Part shown: positions 6,632 through 15,673 of the stretch, piece after piece
How positions within the stretch are numbered: position 1 is the first letter of the stretch
How the letters are laid out: each line of letters begins with the position of its first letter
Origin: CAVSRC01 sp963732845
GTDB taxonomy: Bacteria > Pseudomonadota > Alphaproteobacteria > Rhizobiales > Kaistiaceae
Assembly: GCA_963732845.1 (NCBI GenBank)
Contig: CAVTBE010000018.1
Coordinates: forward strand, 225,705-289,704
DNA: 64,000 bases
Reading direction: 5' to 3'
The notes under the pieces: model-generated
The model's input: the letters and a program-made list of their open reading frames with translations, nothing else
Told to the model about the DNA's origin: nothing
The model's database searches: none
Translations under genes and position numbers: made by a program

Positions 6632-9600
6632 CTAATGCGCGGCGTCCCAGTTGGCGGCGGCGCGGGCATCGACCTGGAGCGGCACGGAGAGCTGCACCGC
6701 CGGCTCGGCGGCGGCCTCCATGATGCGGGTGACGACGGGAATCGTCTGCTCGACCTCGCTCTCCGGCACCTCGAAGATGAGCTCGTCATGCACCTGGAGC
6801 AGCATGGCGGCGGAGAGACGCGCCTGTTCCAGCGCCGGCTCCATGCGGATCATGGCGCGGCGGATGATGTCGGCGGCCGAACCCTGGATGGGGGCGTTGA
6901 TGGCGGCACGGTCGATGAAGGCGCGCTCGGCGGGATTGCGCGCATTGGAGGCGGCGAAATGGATCTTGCGGCCGAAGAGGGTGGCGACGTAGCCGTCCGC
7001 CCGGACTTGCCTGCGCATCGCCTCCATGTAGTCCCTGATGCCGGGGAAGCGCTCGAAATATTTGGCGATGTATTCGCCCGCTTCCTGGCGCGGAATGCCG
7101 AGCTGGTTGGCCAGCCCGAAGGCGGAAATGCCGTAGATGATGCCGAAATTGATCGCCTTGGCGCGGCGGCGGACATCCGGCGGCATGCCAGCGACGGGCA
7201 CGCCGAACATCTCGGAAGCGGTCATGGCGTGGATGTCGAGGCCATCGGCGAAGGCCTGCTTCAGCTGGGCGATGTCGGCGACATGGGCGACGACGCGGAG
7301 CTCGATCTGGCTGTAGTCGGCCGAGAGCAGCTTCATGCCCTTGTTTGCGACGAAGGCGGTGCGGATGCGCCGGCCCTCCTCGGTCCTCACCGGGATGTTC
7401 TGCAGGTTCGGGTCCGACGAGGAGAGGCGGCCGGTGGTGGTGGACGCCAGCGCATAGGAGGTGTGGACGCGGCCGGTCTCGGGGTGGATGAAGCCGGGCA
7501 GCAGGTCGGTGTAGGTGGATTTCAGCTTGGAAAGCTGGCGCCAGTCGAGGATGCGGGCGGCGAGCACGTTGCCGCTCCCCGCCAGCTCGTCGAGGACGTC
7601 GGCGCCGGTCGACCAGGCGCCGGTCTTGGTCTTCTTGCCGCCGGGCAGGCCGAACCTGCCGAAGAGGATGTCGCCGAGCTGCTTGGGCGAGCCGATGTTG
7701 AATTCTTCGCCGGCTAACTGATAGATCTCGCTCTCCAGGGCGCCGAGCTTCTGAGCGAACTCGCCGGACAGCCGCGACAGGATCTGGCGGTCGACGGTGA
7801 TGCCGCGCGCCTCCATGCGCGCCAGCACCGGCACCATGGGCCGCTCCAGCGTCTCGTAGACGGTGGCCATGTGCTCCGCCGCGAGCCGCGGCTTCAGCGC
7901 CAGCCACAGGCGGAGCGCGATGTCGGTGCCCTCGGCGGCAAAGCCGGTGGCGCGGTCGAGCGGCACCCGGTCGAAGGTGAGCTGCGCCCTGCCGCCGCCG
8001 ACGAGTTCCTTGATCGCCTGGGACGCGTAGCCGAGGCGCTTCTCGGCCAGCGCCGCGCTGTCGTAGCCGCCGAGGCCGCCATCCAGCGCATAGGCCATCA
8101 GCATGGTGTCGTCATAGGGCGCGACGCGCACGCCGTGGCGGGCGAGGAGGACGATATCGAATTTCAGGTTCTGGGCGATCTTGAGGATCGACGGGTCTTC
8201 GAGCAGCGGCTTCAGGCGGGCGAGCGCCTCCGCCAGCGGGATCTGGCCCTCCGCCAGATTATCGCCAAGCAGATCGGCCTCGCCGGTCTTGTGGGCGAAC
8301 GGCACATAGCCGGCGTGGCCGGGGGCGAGCGCCAGGCTGACGCCGCAGAGATCGGCCTGCATGGGGTCCGGCCCGTCGGCGGCGCTGTCGATGGCGACGC
8401 GGCCAAACGCCCGCGCCTCGGCGACCCAGGTGTCGAGGCGGTCGAGGGCGGTGATGGTCTCGTAGCGGGCACGGTCGAAGGGGACGGCGGTGGCGGCCGC
8501 CGCTCCGGCGGCGACGGCGGCGGCCGGGTGGGCGTGGCCGTTGGCCGTGCCAGTGGCCGTGCCTTCACCCCCCTCCCCCTCACCCTGTCCCTCTCCCACG
8601 AGGGGAGAGGGGACGACGCCAGCCGGCGCTGAGGGGACGACGCCGGCCGGCTCTGCGGTTGGGGCGGCGGCGTGGGCGTCCGCGTTGTGGGGCACGAGGC
8701 GGGCAGCGAAGGTGGCGTCGTGATGCTTGGCGGAGCGGATCGCCGGGTCGGCCTCGACCGCGTTGGGATCGACGCCAGTGGCCTCGGCAATGCGCTTGGT
8801 GAGCGCCGACAGCTCGATCGCCTTGAGGAAGGCGATCAGCCTGCCCGCGTCGAGATCGCGCATGCGCGTGGCGGCAAGCGGCGTGCCGGGGTCGACATCG
8901 TCGTGGAGGGTGACGAGCTCGCGCGACATGCGCGCCTGATCGGCAAAATCGATGAGGAGCTGGCGGCGCTTGGGCTGCTTGATCGAGCTGGCATTGGCCA
9001 GAAGCGTATCGAGATCGCCAAATTCGCCGATGAGCGCCGACGCCGTCTTGATGCCGATGCCCGGCACGCCCGGAACGTTGTCGGAGGTGTCGCCGACCAG
9101 CGCCTGGACGTCGATGACCTTTTCCGGTGGCACGCCGAAATAATCGATGACGCCCTGGCGGTCGATGCGCCGCTCGGGCCGGTAGCCGGGCTTGCCGCGG
9201 GTGCCGGATTCGAAATCGTAGAAGAGCACCGTATCGGAGACGAGCTGCATCAGGTCCTTGTCGGAGGAGATGATGAGCACCTCGGCGCCAACGGACTTCG
9301 CTTGCTTGGCATAGGCGGCGATGATGTCGTCGGCCTCGTAGCCCGCCATCTCCACCGGCTCCAGCCCGAAGGCCTTCACCGCCTCGCGCATCAGCGGAAA
9401 CTGCGGCTTGAGGTCGTCGGGCATCTCGCGGCGGGTGCCCTTGTAGTCGGGGTAGATCTCCTTGCGGAAGGTCTCCTCCGACTTGTCGAAGACGATGGCC
9501 AGATGCGTCGGCATGATGCCGACCGCGCCCTCGCGGACGAACTGGTAGAGCTTGGCGCAGAACAGGCGGAGCGCCCCGGTGGGCAGCCCGTCCGAGCGGT

Positions 9601-9724
9601 AGTTGTACTTGGCGTCCTGGTTGATCGACTGGAAAAAGGCGCGATAGACGAAGGACGAGCCGTCGACCAGGAAGACGTGGTCGCCGGGGCCGAGCGGGGG
9701 CGGGGCGGAATCGGTTTGCGGCAT
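6632..9724 (-). CDS. polA: DNA polymerase I
   Basis: A 1030-residue PolA: N-terminal 5'-nuclease (FLVDGSSFVYRAFF, GDTSDNVPGVPGIGIKTA), a 3'-5' exonuclease-like domain and the family A polymerase (SADYSQIELRVVAHVA, INFGIIYGISAFGLANQL, LLQVHDELIFEVPE). Start at 9724 (MPQTDSAPPPLGPGDHVFLVDGS); upstream residues are not conserved. Two oddities. Residues about 360-400 are an Ala/Gly/Pro-rich linker holding a translated palindromic repeat (SPLVGEGQGEGE). The exonuclease motifs are degraded: motif I reads AIDSAAD instead of DxE, and the YxxxD motif reads FAAEG, so proofreading is probably lost. QNLKFD of motif II is kept. Its role is repair and Okazaki fragment processing. Confidence 0.96.
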   Translation of the reverse strand: MPQTDSAPPPLGPGDHVFLVDGSSFVYRAFFQSINQDAKYNYRSDGLPTGALRLFCAKLYQFVREGAVGIMPTHLAIVFDKSEETFRKEIYPDYKGTRREMPDDLKPQFPLMREAVKAFGLEPVEMAGYEADDIIAAYAKQAKSVGAEVLIISSDKDLMQLVSDTVLFYDFESGTRGKPGYRPERRIDRQGVIDYFGVPPEKVIDVQALVGDTSDNVPGVPGIGIKTASALIGEFGDLDTLLANASSIKQPKRRQLLIDFADQARMSRELVTLHDDVDPGTPLAATRMRDLDAGRLIAFLKAIELSALTKRIAEATGVDPNAVEADPAIRSAKHHDATFAARLVPHNADAHAAAPTAEPAGVVPSAPAGVVPSPLVGEGQGEGEGGEGTATGTANGHAHPAAAVAAGAAAATAVPFDRARYETITALDRLDTWVAEARAFGRVAIDSAADGPDPMQADLCGVSLALAPGHAGYVPFAHKTGEADLLGDNLAEGQIPLAEALARLKPLLEDPSILKIAQNLKFDIVLLARHGVRVAPYDDTMLMAYALDGGLGGYDSAALAEKRLGYASQAIKELVGGGRAQLTFDRVPLDRATGFAAEGTDIALRLWLALKPRLAAEHMATVYETLERPMVPVLARMEARGITVDRQILSRLSGEFAQKLGALESEIYQLAGEEFNIGSPKQLGDILFGRFGLPGGKKTKTGAWSTGADVLDELAGSGNVLAARILDWRQLSKLKSTYTDLLPGFIHPETGRVHTSYALASTTTGRLSSSDPNLQNIPVRTEEGRRIRTAFVANKGMKLLSADYSQIELRVVAHVADIAQLKQAFADGLDIHAMTASEMFGVPVAGMPPDVRRRAKAINFGIIYGISAFGLANQLGIPRQEAGEYIAKYFERFPGIRDYMEAMRRQVRADGYVATLFGRKIHFAASNARNPAERAFIDRAAINAPIQGSAADIIRRAMIRMEPALEQARLSAAMLLQVHDELIFEVPESEVEQTIPVVTRIMEAAAEPAVQLSVPLQVDARAAANWDAAH
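8574..8616. repeat. Palindromic repeat inside polA, same element as at 24245
   Basis: A 43-base stretch whose core is the inverted repeat GTCCCTCTCCC / GGGGAGAGGGGAC (8587-8614). It differs at only about three positions from the element at 24245-24287 upstream of truB. It is translated in frame in polA. Just next to it (about 8611-8660) the sequence GGGGACGACGCC is duplicated, giving the peptide repeat PAGVVPSAPAGVVPS. Confidence 0.8.
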
Positions 9725-9890
9725 GGGCGGACTATGCCGCGCGGGCGGCGGGATGGCGAGGGGGGTGGGGGCAGCTTCCGGCACGAGGGGCCGGTGGAGT
9801 GGCAGCCGCCCGAGATGCGCCGATAGGCGACACCGGCCCGGCCGAAGCCCCGCGATCCGCACGAGCCGGGCGGGCAGCAGCCGTGGACGA

Positions 9891-10691
9891 TCAGGCCGCC
9901 GGCAGTGCGCGCCGATAGAGGTGCCAGGAAGCGTGGCCGAGAATCGGCATGATGACGAACAGGCCGACGAGTCCGGAGAGAAGCGAGACGCCGATGAGGG
10001 CCGCGACGGTCACCAACCACAGGATCATCGCGGCCGGGTTGGCGATCACGATCTTCACGCTTGTGATCATCGCGGTGACGAAGTCGACGTCACGATCGAA
10101 GAGCATCGGAAACGACGTGACCGAGAAAGAGAACACTGCAAAAGCGATCGCTGCGCCGACGGCATGGCCGACGGCGAGGAATGTCAGGCCGGTCGGCGTC
10201 GTGAAGATCACCCGGACCAGTTCGGACGGGTTGACCGCACTGCTGAAACCGATGAAGCCGAAGAAGAGAAACGCGGCGATATCGAGCCAGATGAAGAGGG
10301 AGAAGCCGGTGACCAGCGCCATCCAGCCGAGATCCGACTTGGTCGCACGCCACACCGAACGGAAGATCCCACCCCAGGTCACCCCTTCCCCACGCTCGAG
10401 GATGCGGCTGATCGCATAGAAGGCCGCAGCCCCGAAGGGCGCGATGAGGGCGAAGCCGGCGGCGAGCGGGTAGACCAGGAACGGGAGATGAAGTCCGAGG
10501 AGCAGAAGGATCAGCGCCCATCCGCCGACGGCGAATAGGCCGCCGAGCACGAGATCGTAGAACGGCGCGGCGCGAAAGTCGCGGAGGGCAGCGCCGAGAC
10601 TGTCAACGATATCGCCGGGTGTCACCGCACGAGCCGCGACGGCATCTGACGGGCCACCTCTGTTTTCTGCTGCGCTTTCGGTCCCGCTCAT
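9891..10691 (-). CDS. DUF2189 integral membrane protein
   Basis: A 266-residue polytopic membrane protein with about six hydrophobic segments (for example LGGLFAVGGWALILLLLGL, LVTGFSLFIWLDIAAFLFFG and AVGHAV..FAVFSFSVTSFPML). DUF2189 proteins look like this, and in other bacteria are often found near cytochrome c oxidase genes. The DRDVDFVTAMITSVK block near the C-terminus is typical. The start ATG at 10691 follows GGGGGAGGGAGAT directly; in-frame ATGs at 10709 and 10727 have poorer sites. Function unknown. It is transcribed toward polA with 166 bases between, in which nothing further is seen. Confidence 0.8.
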   Translation of the reverse strand: MSGTESAAENRGGPSDAVAARAVTPGDIVDSLGAALRDFRAAPFYDLVLGGLFAVGGWALILLLLGLHLPFLVYPLAAGFALIAPFGAAAFYAISRILERGEGVTWGGIFRSVWRATKSDLGWMALVTGFSLFIWLDIAAFLFFGFIGFSSAVNPSELVRVIFTTPTGLTFLAVGHAVGAAIAFAVFSFSVTSFPMLFDRDVDFVTAMITSVKIVIANPAAMILWLVTVAALIGVSLLSGLVGLFVIMPILGHASWHLYRRALPAA

Positions 10692-10855
10692 ATCTCCCTC
10701 CCCCGACATGGCACAGGACAGACACAAGCAGTTTTACCATGCCGGCTCCATAGGCAGCACGCGCGGGGTCAAAGACAACACCGGGCGCCCAACCGCCTCG
10801 CCGATCTGCACCTTGAAGAACGGCTCGCCGTCGCTCGAGGTGCCGAGGTCCCGTC

Positions 10856-10936
10856 GGTTGGGTTAGCCGAAAGTGTAACCCACCATCGCGGACGGGTGCT
10901 GCCGGAAACGGCGGATTACGCTGCGCTAATCCGCCC
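10856..10936. repeat. Dispersed-type repeat with two nested palindromes in the 10692-11040 spacer
   Basis: GGGTTA/TAACCC (10860-10865 and 10876-10881) is followed by the perfect 9-bp inverted repeat GGCGGATTA/TAATCCGCC (10910-10918 and 10927-10935). Paired GGGTTA...TAACCC and GGATTA...TAATCC modules of this kind recur as short dispersed repeats in many proteobacterial genomes. The remainder of this 349-bp gap shows no gene. Confidence 0.6.
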
Positions 10937-11040
10937 TCCGACTGGATTGTTAGTTGAATTGTTGGCCAACCCATCGGGGTGGTTGTATTAGGTCTCTGCG
11001 TCGATGACCGTTCCCAGTTTCGCGCAATGGACCGCCAACG

Positions 11041-11556
11041 ATGGCTGAGGGTTCGCCTTTCTATCCGCTCTTGAACGAAATCAACAAAGCGGCCGCCAAT
11101 GGGATGCCGTTTCTGGCAATTTCCATGGCGGTTGCGCTGCCTGATATCTGCGCTTCTCTAGAGGCGCCAGATGGTCGAACAGATCGCGAAAGGTACAAAG
11201 CCTGGTGCGACAGCAATTTGCCGCGCGAGCGGTTCAGTTTCGTGACTTCTGACGACCTCTATTCAATGCGCTGTGGGGTTCTGCACAATGGACGCTTTGG
11301 CGACCTTAAGCACAACGTGGCGCGGGTAATATTCCTCCCAGCGGATGGGAGAGGGAACGCCTTCATCAACTGTCAGATGAACGACGCCTATTTTTACAGC
11401 GTCGTTGAGTTTTGCAGGGCATTCACGGATGCCGCATATCACTGGTTTGAAGCCAACCGCAACAACTCGATAATCGAGTCAAACCTGCCGCGTTTGATGC
11501 AGTACCGAGAGGGTGGGTTTCCCCCTTATATCGGTGGAGCAACAGTATTGGCGTAA
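11041..11556 (+). CDS. Hypothetical protein with a HEPN-like Rx4H motif
   Basis: A 171-residue soluble protein I do not recognise as a named family. It is mostly helical in pattern and contains YSMRCGVLHNGRF: an Arg, four residues, then His, followed by NG, which is the R-x4-6-H motif of HEPN domains often found in RNases and toxin or defence proteins. Its GC content is lower than that of the flanking PBP gene, suggesting it is accessory. It stands alone, 349 bases after the DUF2189 start and about 200 bases before the PBP gene; no partner nucleotidyltransferase is adjacent. HEPN assignment is inferred from one motif. Confidence 0.55.
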   Translation: MAEGSPFYPLLNEINKAAANGMPFLAISMAVALPDICASLEAPDGRTDRERYKAWCDSNLPRERFSFVTSDDLYSMRCGVLHNGRFGDLKHNVARVIFLPADGRGNAFINCQMNDAYFYSVVEFCRAFTDAAYHWFEANRNNSIIESNLPRLMQYREGGFPPYIGGATVLA

Positions 11557-11754
11557 CCGGATAGGACAAGCCCGGCCATGACGAAAGCGTATCACCGCCT
11601 GCCCGCGGACAAAGTGCCGCCGCCCTCCATCCTTAACTGCCCCTTAAATCGCCGCATTTAGCTTCTTTCTCGGACCCGGGGGCGGCGCCGGGCCCCTTGG
11701 CTCGGCCGCAACGGATCACGCGCGTAGAAACGCGCTCGAGGACACCGACCGCCC

Positions 11755-13938
11755 GTGGCAGCAGCACGAAAGACCGGCAAGCCCACAAAGGGGCGCCAGA
11801 GCCAGGCCCAGAGCCGGGCAAAGGCACCGGCGAAGAAGCGCACGGCCAGGCGGCGGAAGACCGGCGCCGACGGGCCGCTGATCGGCTTCCTCGGCCGCAC
11901 CATGCGCACGGCCCTGCACTGGTCGGCGGTGGCGGTCATCATCGGCCTCGGGCTGGTCGGCTCGGTGGTCGCCTATTACGCCTCCAAGCTGCCGCCGATG
12001 GCCGACTGGACGGTGCCGCCGCGCGCCGCCAACGTGCGCATCCTGGCCGCCAACGGCGCGCTCATCTCCAACCACGGCGATTCGGCCGGCGAGGCGCTCA
12101 CCCTCGACCAGATGCCGCCCTTCCTGCCCGAGGCGGTGATCTCCATCGAGGACCGGCGCTTCTACTGGAACTTCGGCGTCGACCCGATCGGGCTTGCCCG
12201 CGCCGCCTACGTCAACCTGCGCGCCGGCCACGTGGTGGAAGGCGGCTCGACGCTGACCCAGCAGCTCGCCAAGAACCTGTTCCTCAAGCCGGAGCGCACC
12301 TTCGAGCGCAAGGTGCAGGAAATGATCATGGCGGTGTGGCTGCAGCTGCACCTGTCGAAGAAGCAGATCCTCACCCTCTACCTCAACCGCGTCTATCTCG
12401 GCGCCGGCGCCTATGGCGTGGATGCGGCGGCGCACCGCTATTTCGGCAAGTCGGCGCGCGACATCACGCTGGCCGAGGCGGCGACGCTGGCCGGCATGCT
12501 GAAGGCGCCGGCCAACTATTCGCCCGCCACCCATCCGGCGGCTTCCGAAGCGCGCATGCAGACCGTGCTCGCCGCCATGCACGCGGCCGGCTACATCACC
12601 AGCCGGCAGGCGAGCCTGGCCATGTCGCAGCCGGTGACCGCGGTGCGCGACGTCGCCGGCGGCAGCGGCCGCTACGTCGCCGACTGGGTGATGGACAAGC
12701 TGCCGCAATATGTCGGCGGGCAGATCGACCAGGACATCATCGTCGACACCACCATCGACCTCGCCATGCAGGCGGACGCCGCCAAGGCGATCTCCGATAC
12801 GCTTGCCGAGGGCGGCGCCAAATACCGCGTCAGCCAGGCGGCGCTGGTGGCGATCGCGCCCAATGGCGCGGTGAAGGCGATGGTCGGCGGAAGCGACTAC
12901 AGGAAGAGCCCCTTCAACCGGGCGGTGGATGCACACCGCCAGCCGGGCTCGGCCTTCAAGCCCTTCGTCTACCTGACCGCGCTGGAAGACGGCATGATCC
13001 CCGAATCGGTGATGGTCGACCAGCCGGTGTCGATCGCCGGGTGGAAGCCGGAGAACTATTCGCGCAACTACAAGGGGCCGGTGACGCTGCGCACGGCGCT
13101 GGCCCAATCGCTGAATTCGGTCTCGGCGCAGCTGACGCAGATGGTGAGCCCCCAGGCGGTCGCCGCCACCGCCCGCCGGCTCGGCATCGTGTCGCCGCTG
13201 ATGGCGACGCCCTCGATCGCGCTCGGCACCTCGGAAGTGACGCCGCTGGAGCTGACCGCCGCCTATGTGCCCTTCTCCAATGGCGGGCGCGGGGTCATCC
13301 CCTACGCGATCAAGCGGATCACCACGGCCAAGGGCAAGGTGCTCTACCAGCGCAGCGGCACCGGGCCGGGAATGGTGGTCGATCCGGCCTATGTCGGCAT
13401 GATGAATTCGATGCTGGCGCAGACGGTGATCGACGGCACCGGTACCAAGGCGCAGGTTCCCGGCTGGCCGGTGGCCGGCAAGACCGGCACATCGCAGGAT
13501 TTCCGCGACGCCTGGTTCATCGGCTACACCGGCGCGCTGACCACCGGCGTGTGGTTCGGCAATGACGACAACACGCCGACCAAGCACGCCACCGGCGGCA
13601 GCCTGCCGGCGATCGCCTGGCAACGCTTCATGAGCGCGGCGCTCGACGGCCAGGCGGTGGCCGACCTGCCGGGCAACTACCATTTTGGCGATCCGGCCAA
13701 TGCCCGCTATGCCGGGCGGCCGCTCTACCCCTCCGACATGACCAGCGAGCAGGCGCGCGGCGCACCGATGGCGTTGACGCCCGGCGCCAATACCGGCCCT
13801 GTGGCGGCCGGTCCCAACATGCCGCGGGGCGGCTGGATCGACCAGCCGTCGGGCGGGCCGGTACCGCCCGGCACCGTTGGCCCGCGCCGGCGCCAGGGCC
13901 CGATCACCGGCTTCCTGCAGCAGCTCTTCGGCGGCTAG
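11755..13938 (+). CDS. Penicillin-binding protein 1A family (bifunctional)
   Basis: A 727-residue class A PBP that polymerises and crosslinks peptidoglycan at the cytoplasmic membrane. Residues 1-50 are Lys/Arg-rich and cytoplasmic; one membrane anchor follows (ALHWSAVAVIIGLGLVGSVV). The GT51 transglycosylase shows the catalytic Glu in SIEDRRFYWNFG and EGGSTLTQQLAKNLFL. The transpeptidase shows SxxK in PGSAFKPF, SxN in SLNSVSAQL and KTG in AGKTGTSQDFRDAWF. The C-terminus is Pro/Gly-rich. Start codon is GTG at 11755 with GAGGA about a dozen bases upstream. The preceding 200 bases (11557-11754) presumably contain the promoter. Confidence 0.93.
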   Translation: MAAARKTGKPTKGRQSQAQSRAKAPAKKRTARRRKTGADGPLIGFLGRTMRTALHWSAVAVIIGLGLVGSVVAYYASKLPPMADWTVPPRAANVRILAANGALISNHGDSAGEALTLDQMPPFLPEAVISIEDRRFYWNFGVDPIGLARAAYVNLRAGHVVEGGSTLTQQLAKNLFLKPERTFERKVQEMIMAVWLQLHLSKKQILTLYLNRVYLGAGAYGVDAAAHRYFGKSARDITLAEAATLAGMLKAPANYSPATHPAASEARMQTVLAAMHAAGYITSRQASLAMSQPVTAVRDVAGGSGRYVADWVMDKLPQYVGGQIDQDIIVDTTIDLAMQADAAKAISDTLAEGGAKYRVSQAALVAIAPNGAVKAMVGGSDYRKSPFNRAVDAHRQPGSAFKPFVYLTALEDGMIPESVMVDQPVSIAGWKPENYSRNYKGPVTLRTALAQSLNSVSAQLTQMVSPQAVAATARRLGIVSPLMATPSIALGTSEVTPLELTAAYVPFSNGGRGVIPYAIKRITTAKGKVLYQRSGTGPGMVVDPAYVGMMNSMLAQTVIDGTGTKAQVPGWPVAGKTGTSQDFRDAWFIGYTGALTTGVWFGNDDNTPTKHATGGSLPAIAWQRFMSAALDGQAVADLPGNYHFGDPANARYAGRPLYPSDMTSEQARGAPMALTPGANTGPVAAGPNMPRGGWIDQPSGGPVPPGTVGPRRRQGPITGFLQQLFGG

Positions 13939-13982
13939 ATCGGCGCATGGCGCGCCGCGGCGCGGCCGCATAGCATCCGGCC

Positions 13983-14696
13983 ATGAGCGCGGATGAGGAG
14001 ACGCCGCTTGCCGGCGGACGGGTGACGGCCGGCGTGGTCAGGATCGGCGACACGGTGCGCCGGCCGGTGAACGGCGACCGCTCGCTGCAGCACGACCTGC
14101 TGGCGCATCTGGAGCGGAGCGGCTTTGCCGGCGCGCCGCGCTTCCTCGGTATCGACGAAGCCGGTCGCGAGATGCTGAGCTTCCTGCCCGGCGCCGTGCC
14201 GTCCGATCTCGGGCCGTACGACGACACGCAGCTTGCCGCGGCGGCCCGGCTGCTGCGCACCTTCCACGACGCCACCGCCGATTTCGCGCGCAAGCGGGCG
14301 CCGGGTGCCGAGGTCATCTGCCACAACGATTTCGCCCCGACCAACGCCGTGTTCCGGGATTCGCTGCCGGTGGCGCTGATCGATTTCGACGCGGCACGGC
14401 CGGGCCTGCGCCTGTGGGACCTCGGCTACACCGCCTTCACCTGGCTCGACCTCGGCAATCCCGACTATGGCGGCGCGGCGCAGATCGACCGGCTGCGCCT
14501 CCTGGCCGAGGCCTATGGCGCGGACCGCGCATCGGCGGAGACCGTCGCCGCCTTCGCGCTGGCCCGGCAGACGGCGCTCGCCATCTCGGCCGGCGGACGC
14601 GGCCACACTGAGCTGGCGCGCTGGGCGAAGGATTGCGCCGTATGGACGGCCGAGAACATCGCCGAGCGCCTGCTGCCGACCGGCTATCACGGGTGA
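13983..14696 (+). CDS. Aminoglycoside phosphotransferase-family kinase
   Basis: A 237-residue protein with the kinase-like catalytic signature of the APH/choline kinase family: CHNDFAPTNAVF (the HxDxxxxN Brenner motif) and VALIDFDAARPGLRLWDL (the metal-binding DxD). It is shorter than typical APHs, the N-terminal lobe being about 90 residues. Substrate unknown; resistance should not be assumed because many such genes act on small metabolites. It starts 44 bases after the PBP gene and may be cotranscribed. It converges with the metallopeptidase gene. Confidence 0.85.
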   Translation: MSADEETPLAGGRVTAGVVRIGDTVRRPVNGDRSLQHDLLAHLERSGFAGAPRFLGIDEAGREMLSFLPGAVPSDLGPYDDTQLAAAARLLRTFHDATADFARKRAPGAEVICHNDFAPTNAVFRDSLPVALIDFDAARPGLRLWDLGYTAFTWLDLGNPDYGGAAQIDRLRLLAEAYGADRASAETVAAFALARQTALAISAGGRGHTELARWAKDCAVWTAENIAERLLPTGYHG

Positions 14697-14720
14697 TGAG
14701 CCGACAAAAGCAGTGGTGGC

Positions 14721-15494
14721 TCAGGCCGCCGCGCGGCTGCCCTCATCGTCGGCGCTGACGGCGCCGATGGCGTGAAGCGCGGGCCCTTGCGCGGCCAGCC
14801 AGGCGCGGGCGGCGTCGGTCTCGGGCGCCAGCGACCGACACAGCTGCCAGAAGCGGCGCGAGTGGTTCATCTCGCTGAGATGCGCCACCTCGTGGGCGGC
14901 GAGATAATCGAGCACCAGCGGCGGCGCCATGACGAGCCGCCACGAGAAGGACAGATGCCCGTCGGCGGTACAGGAACCCCAGCGGGTGATCTGATCGCGA
15001 TAGCGGATGGCCTTGGGGCTAACCCCCAGCCGCTCCGCATGGCGGGCGACGGCCGCGGCGATATCGCGGCGGGCCTCGCGCTTGAGGAAATCGACGAGGC
15101 GGCGGCGGAGATGGGCCGCCTCGCCGGAGACGTAGAGCGCCGGGCCATCGGCGTCCGCGCCGACGGTGACGGTGCCGCGCCGGCCGGAATCGTGGTGGAT
15201 GGTGTGAAGCACGCCGCGCAGCGGCACCGGCCAGCCATCGGCAATCGGGATCGCCGGCGGCAGGCGGTCGATCTGGCGCCTCAGCCAGCCGGCGTGACGC
15301 TCGAGGAAGCGGTGCGCCTCGGCCAGCGAGCCGCGCTGAGGCATGGTGAGGACAGGCGGGCGGCCGGGGCCGGCGACGCGCAGCGTGTAGCTCCGCGCGC
15401 GCGGATGGCGGCGGATATCGACCGGGACATAGCCGCTCTCGGTGGCGATCTCGAAGCGGCCGGAGGCGGCGGCAGGGCGGACGGGAATCGGCAT
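14721..15494 (-). CDS. YgjP/DUF45-family zinc metallopeptidase
   Basis: A 257-residue protein of the WLM-like YgjP family. The zinc site HEVAHLSEMNHSRRFW (HExxH plus downstream His) is intact, and RWGSCTADGHLSFSWRLVMAP is the family hallmark. N-terminal residues 25-55 (VPVDIRRHPRARSYTLRV) also match. These proteins are often encoded near type I restriction genes or as orphans; here it is an orphan. Convergent with the phosphotransferase gene, 24 bases apart. Confidence 0.9.
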   Translation of the reverse strand: MPIPVRPAAASGRFEIATESGYVPVDIRRHPRARSYTLRVAGPGRPPVLTMPQRGSLAEAHRFLERHAGWLRRQIDRLPPAIPIADGWPVPLRGVLHTIHHDSGRRGTVTVGADADGPALYVSGEAAHLRRRLVDFLKREARRDIAAAVARHAERLGVSPKAIRYRDQITRWGSCTADGHLSFSWRLVMAPPLVLDYLAAHEVAHLSEMNHSRRFWQLCRSLAPETDAARAWLAAQGPALHAIGAVSADDEGSRAAA

Positions 15495-15596
15495 GGAGGC
15501 GACGGGGACCCGCAGCGAATCAAGGCTCTCGCGGAATCATGCCACAGGCGGGTGAACGAAGTGATTCACTTTTTGTTCGCGGGCGGCCGACACAAG

Positions 15597-15626
15597 AACG
15601 GCGGGGCCGTTTCCGGCCCCGCCGTT
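15597..15626 (-). terminator. Stem-loop between DUF2852 and the metallopeptidase gene
   Basis: A perfect 13-bp stem AACGGCGGGGCCG/CGGCCCCGCCGTT with a four-base loop. On the minus strand it is followed only by TTCTTGT, so it is a weak intrinsic terminator; it would separate the DUF2852 gene from the metallopeptidase gene. Confidence 0.65.
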
Positions 15627-15673
15627 CGTTCCTCGATACCAGAACGCCGAGGATCTGTCGTTTTCGATCGCCG

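Noticed and set aside
11697..13971. Very long frames overlapping the PBP gene on both strands
   Set aside because: High GC produces long antisense and shifted frames; the PBP frame has all catalytic motifs and explains the region.
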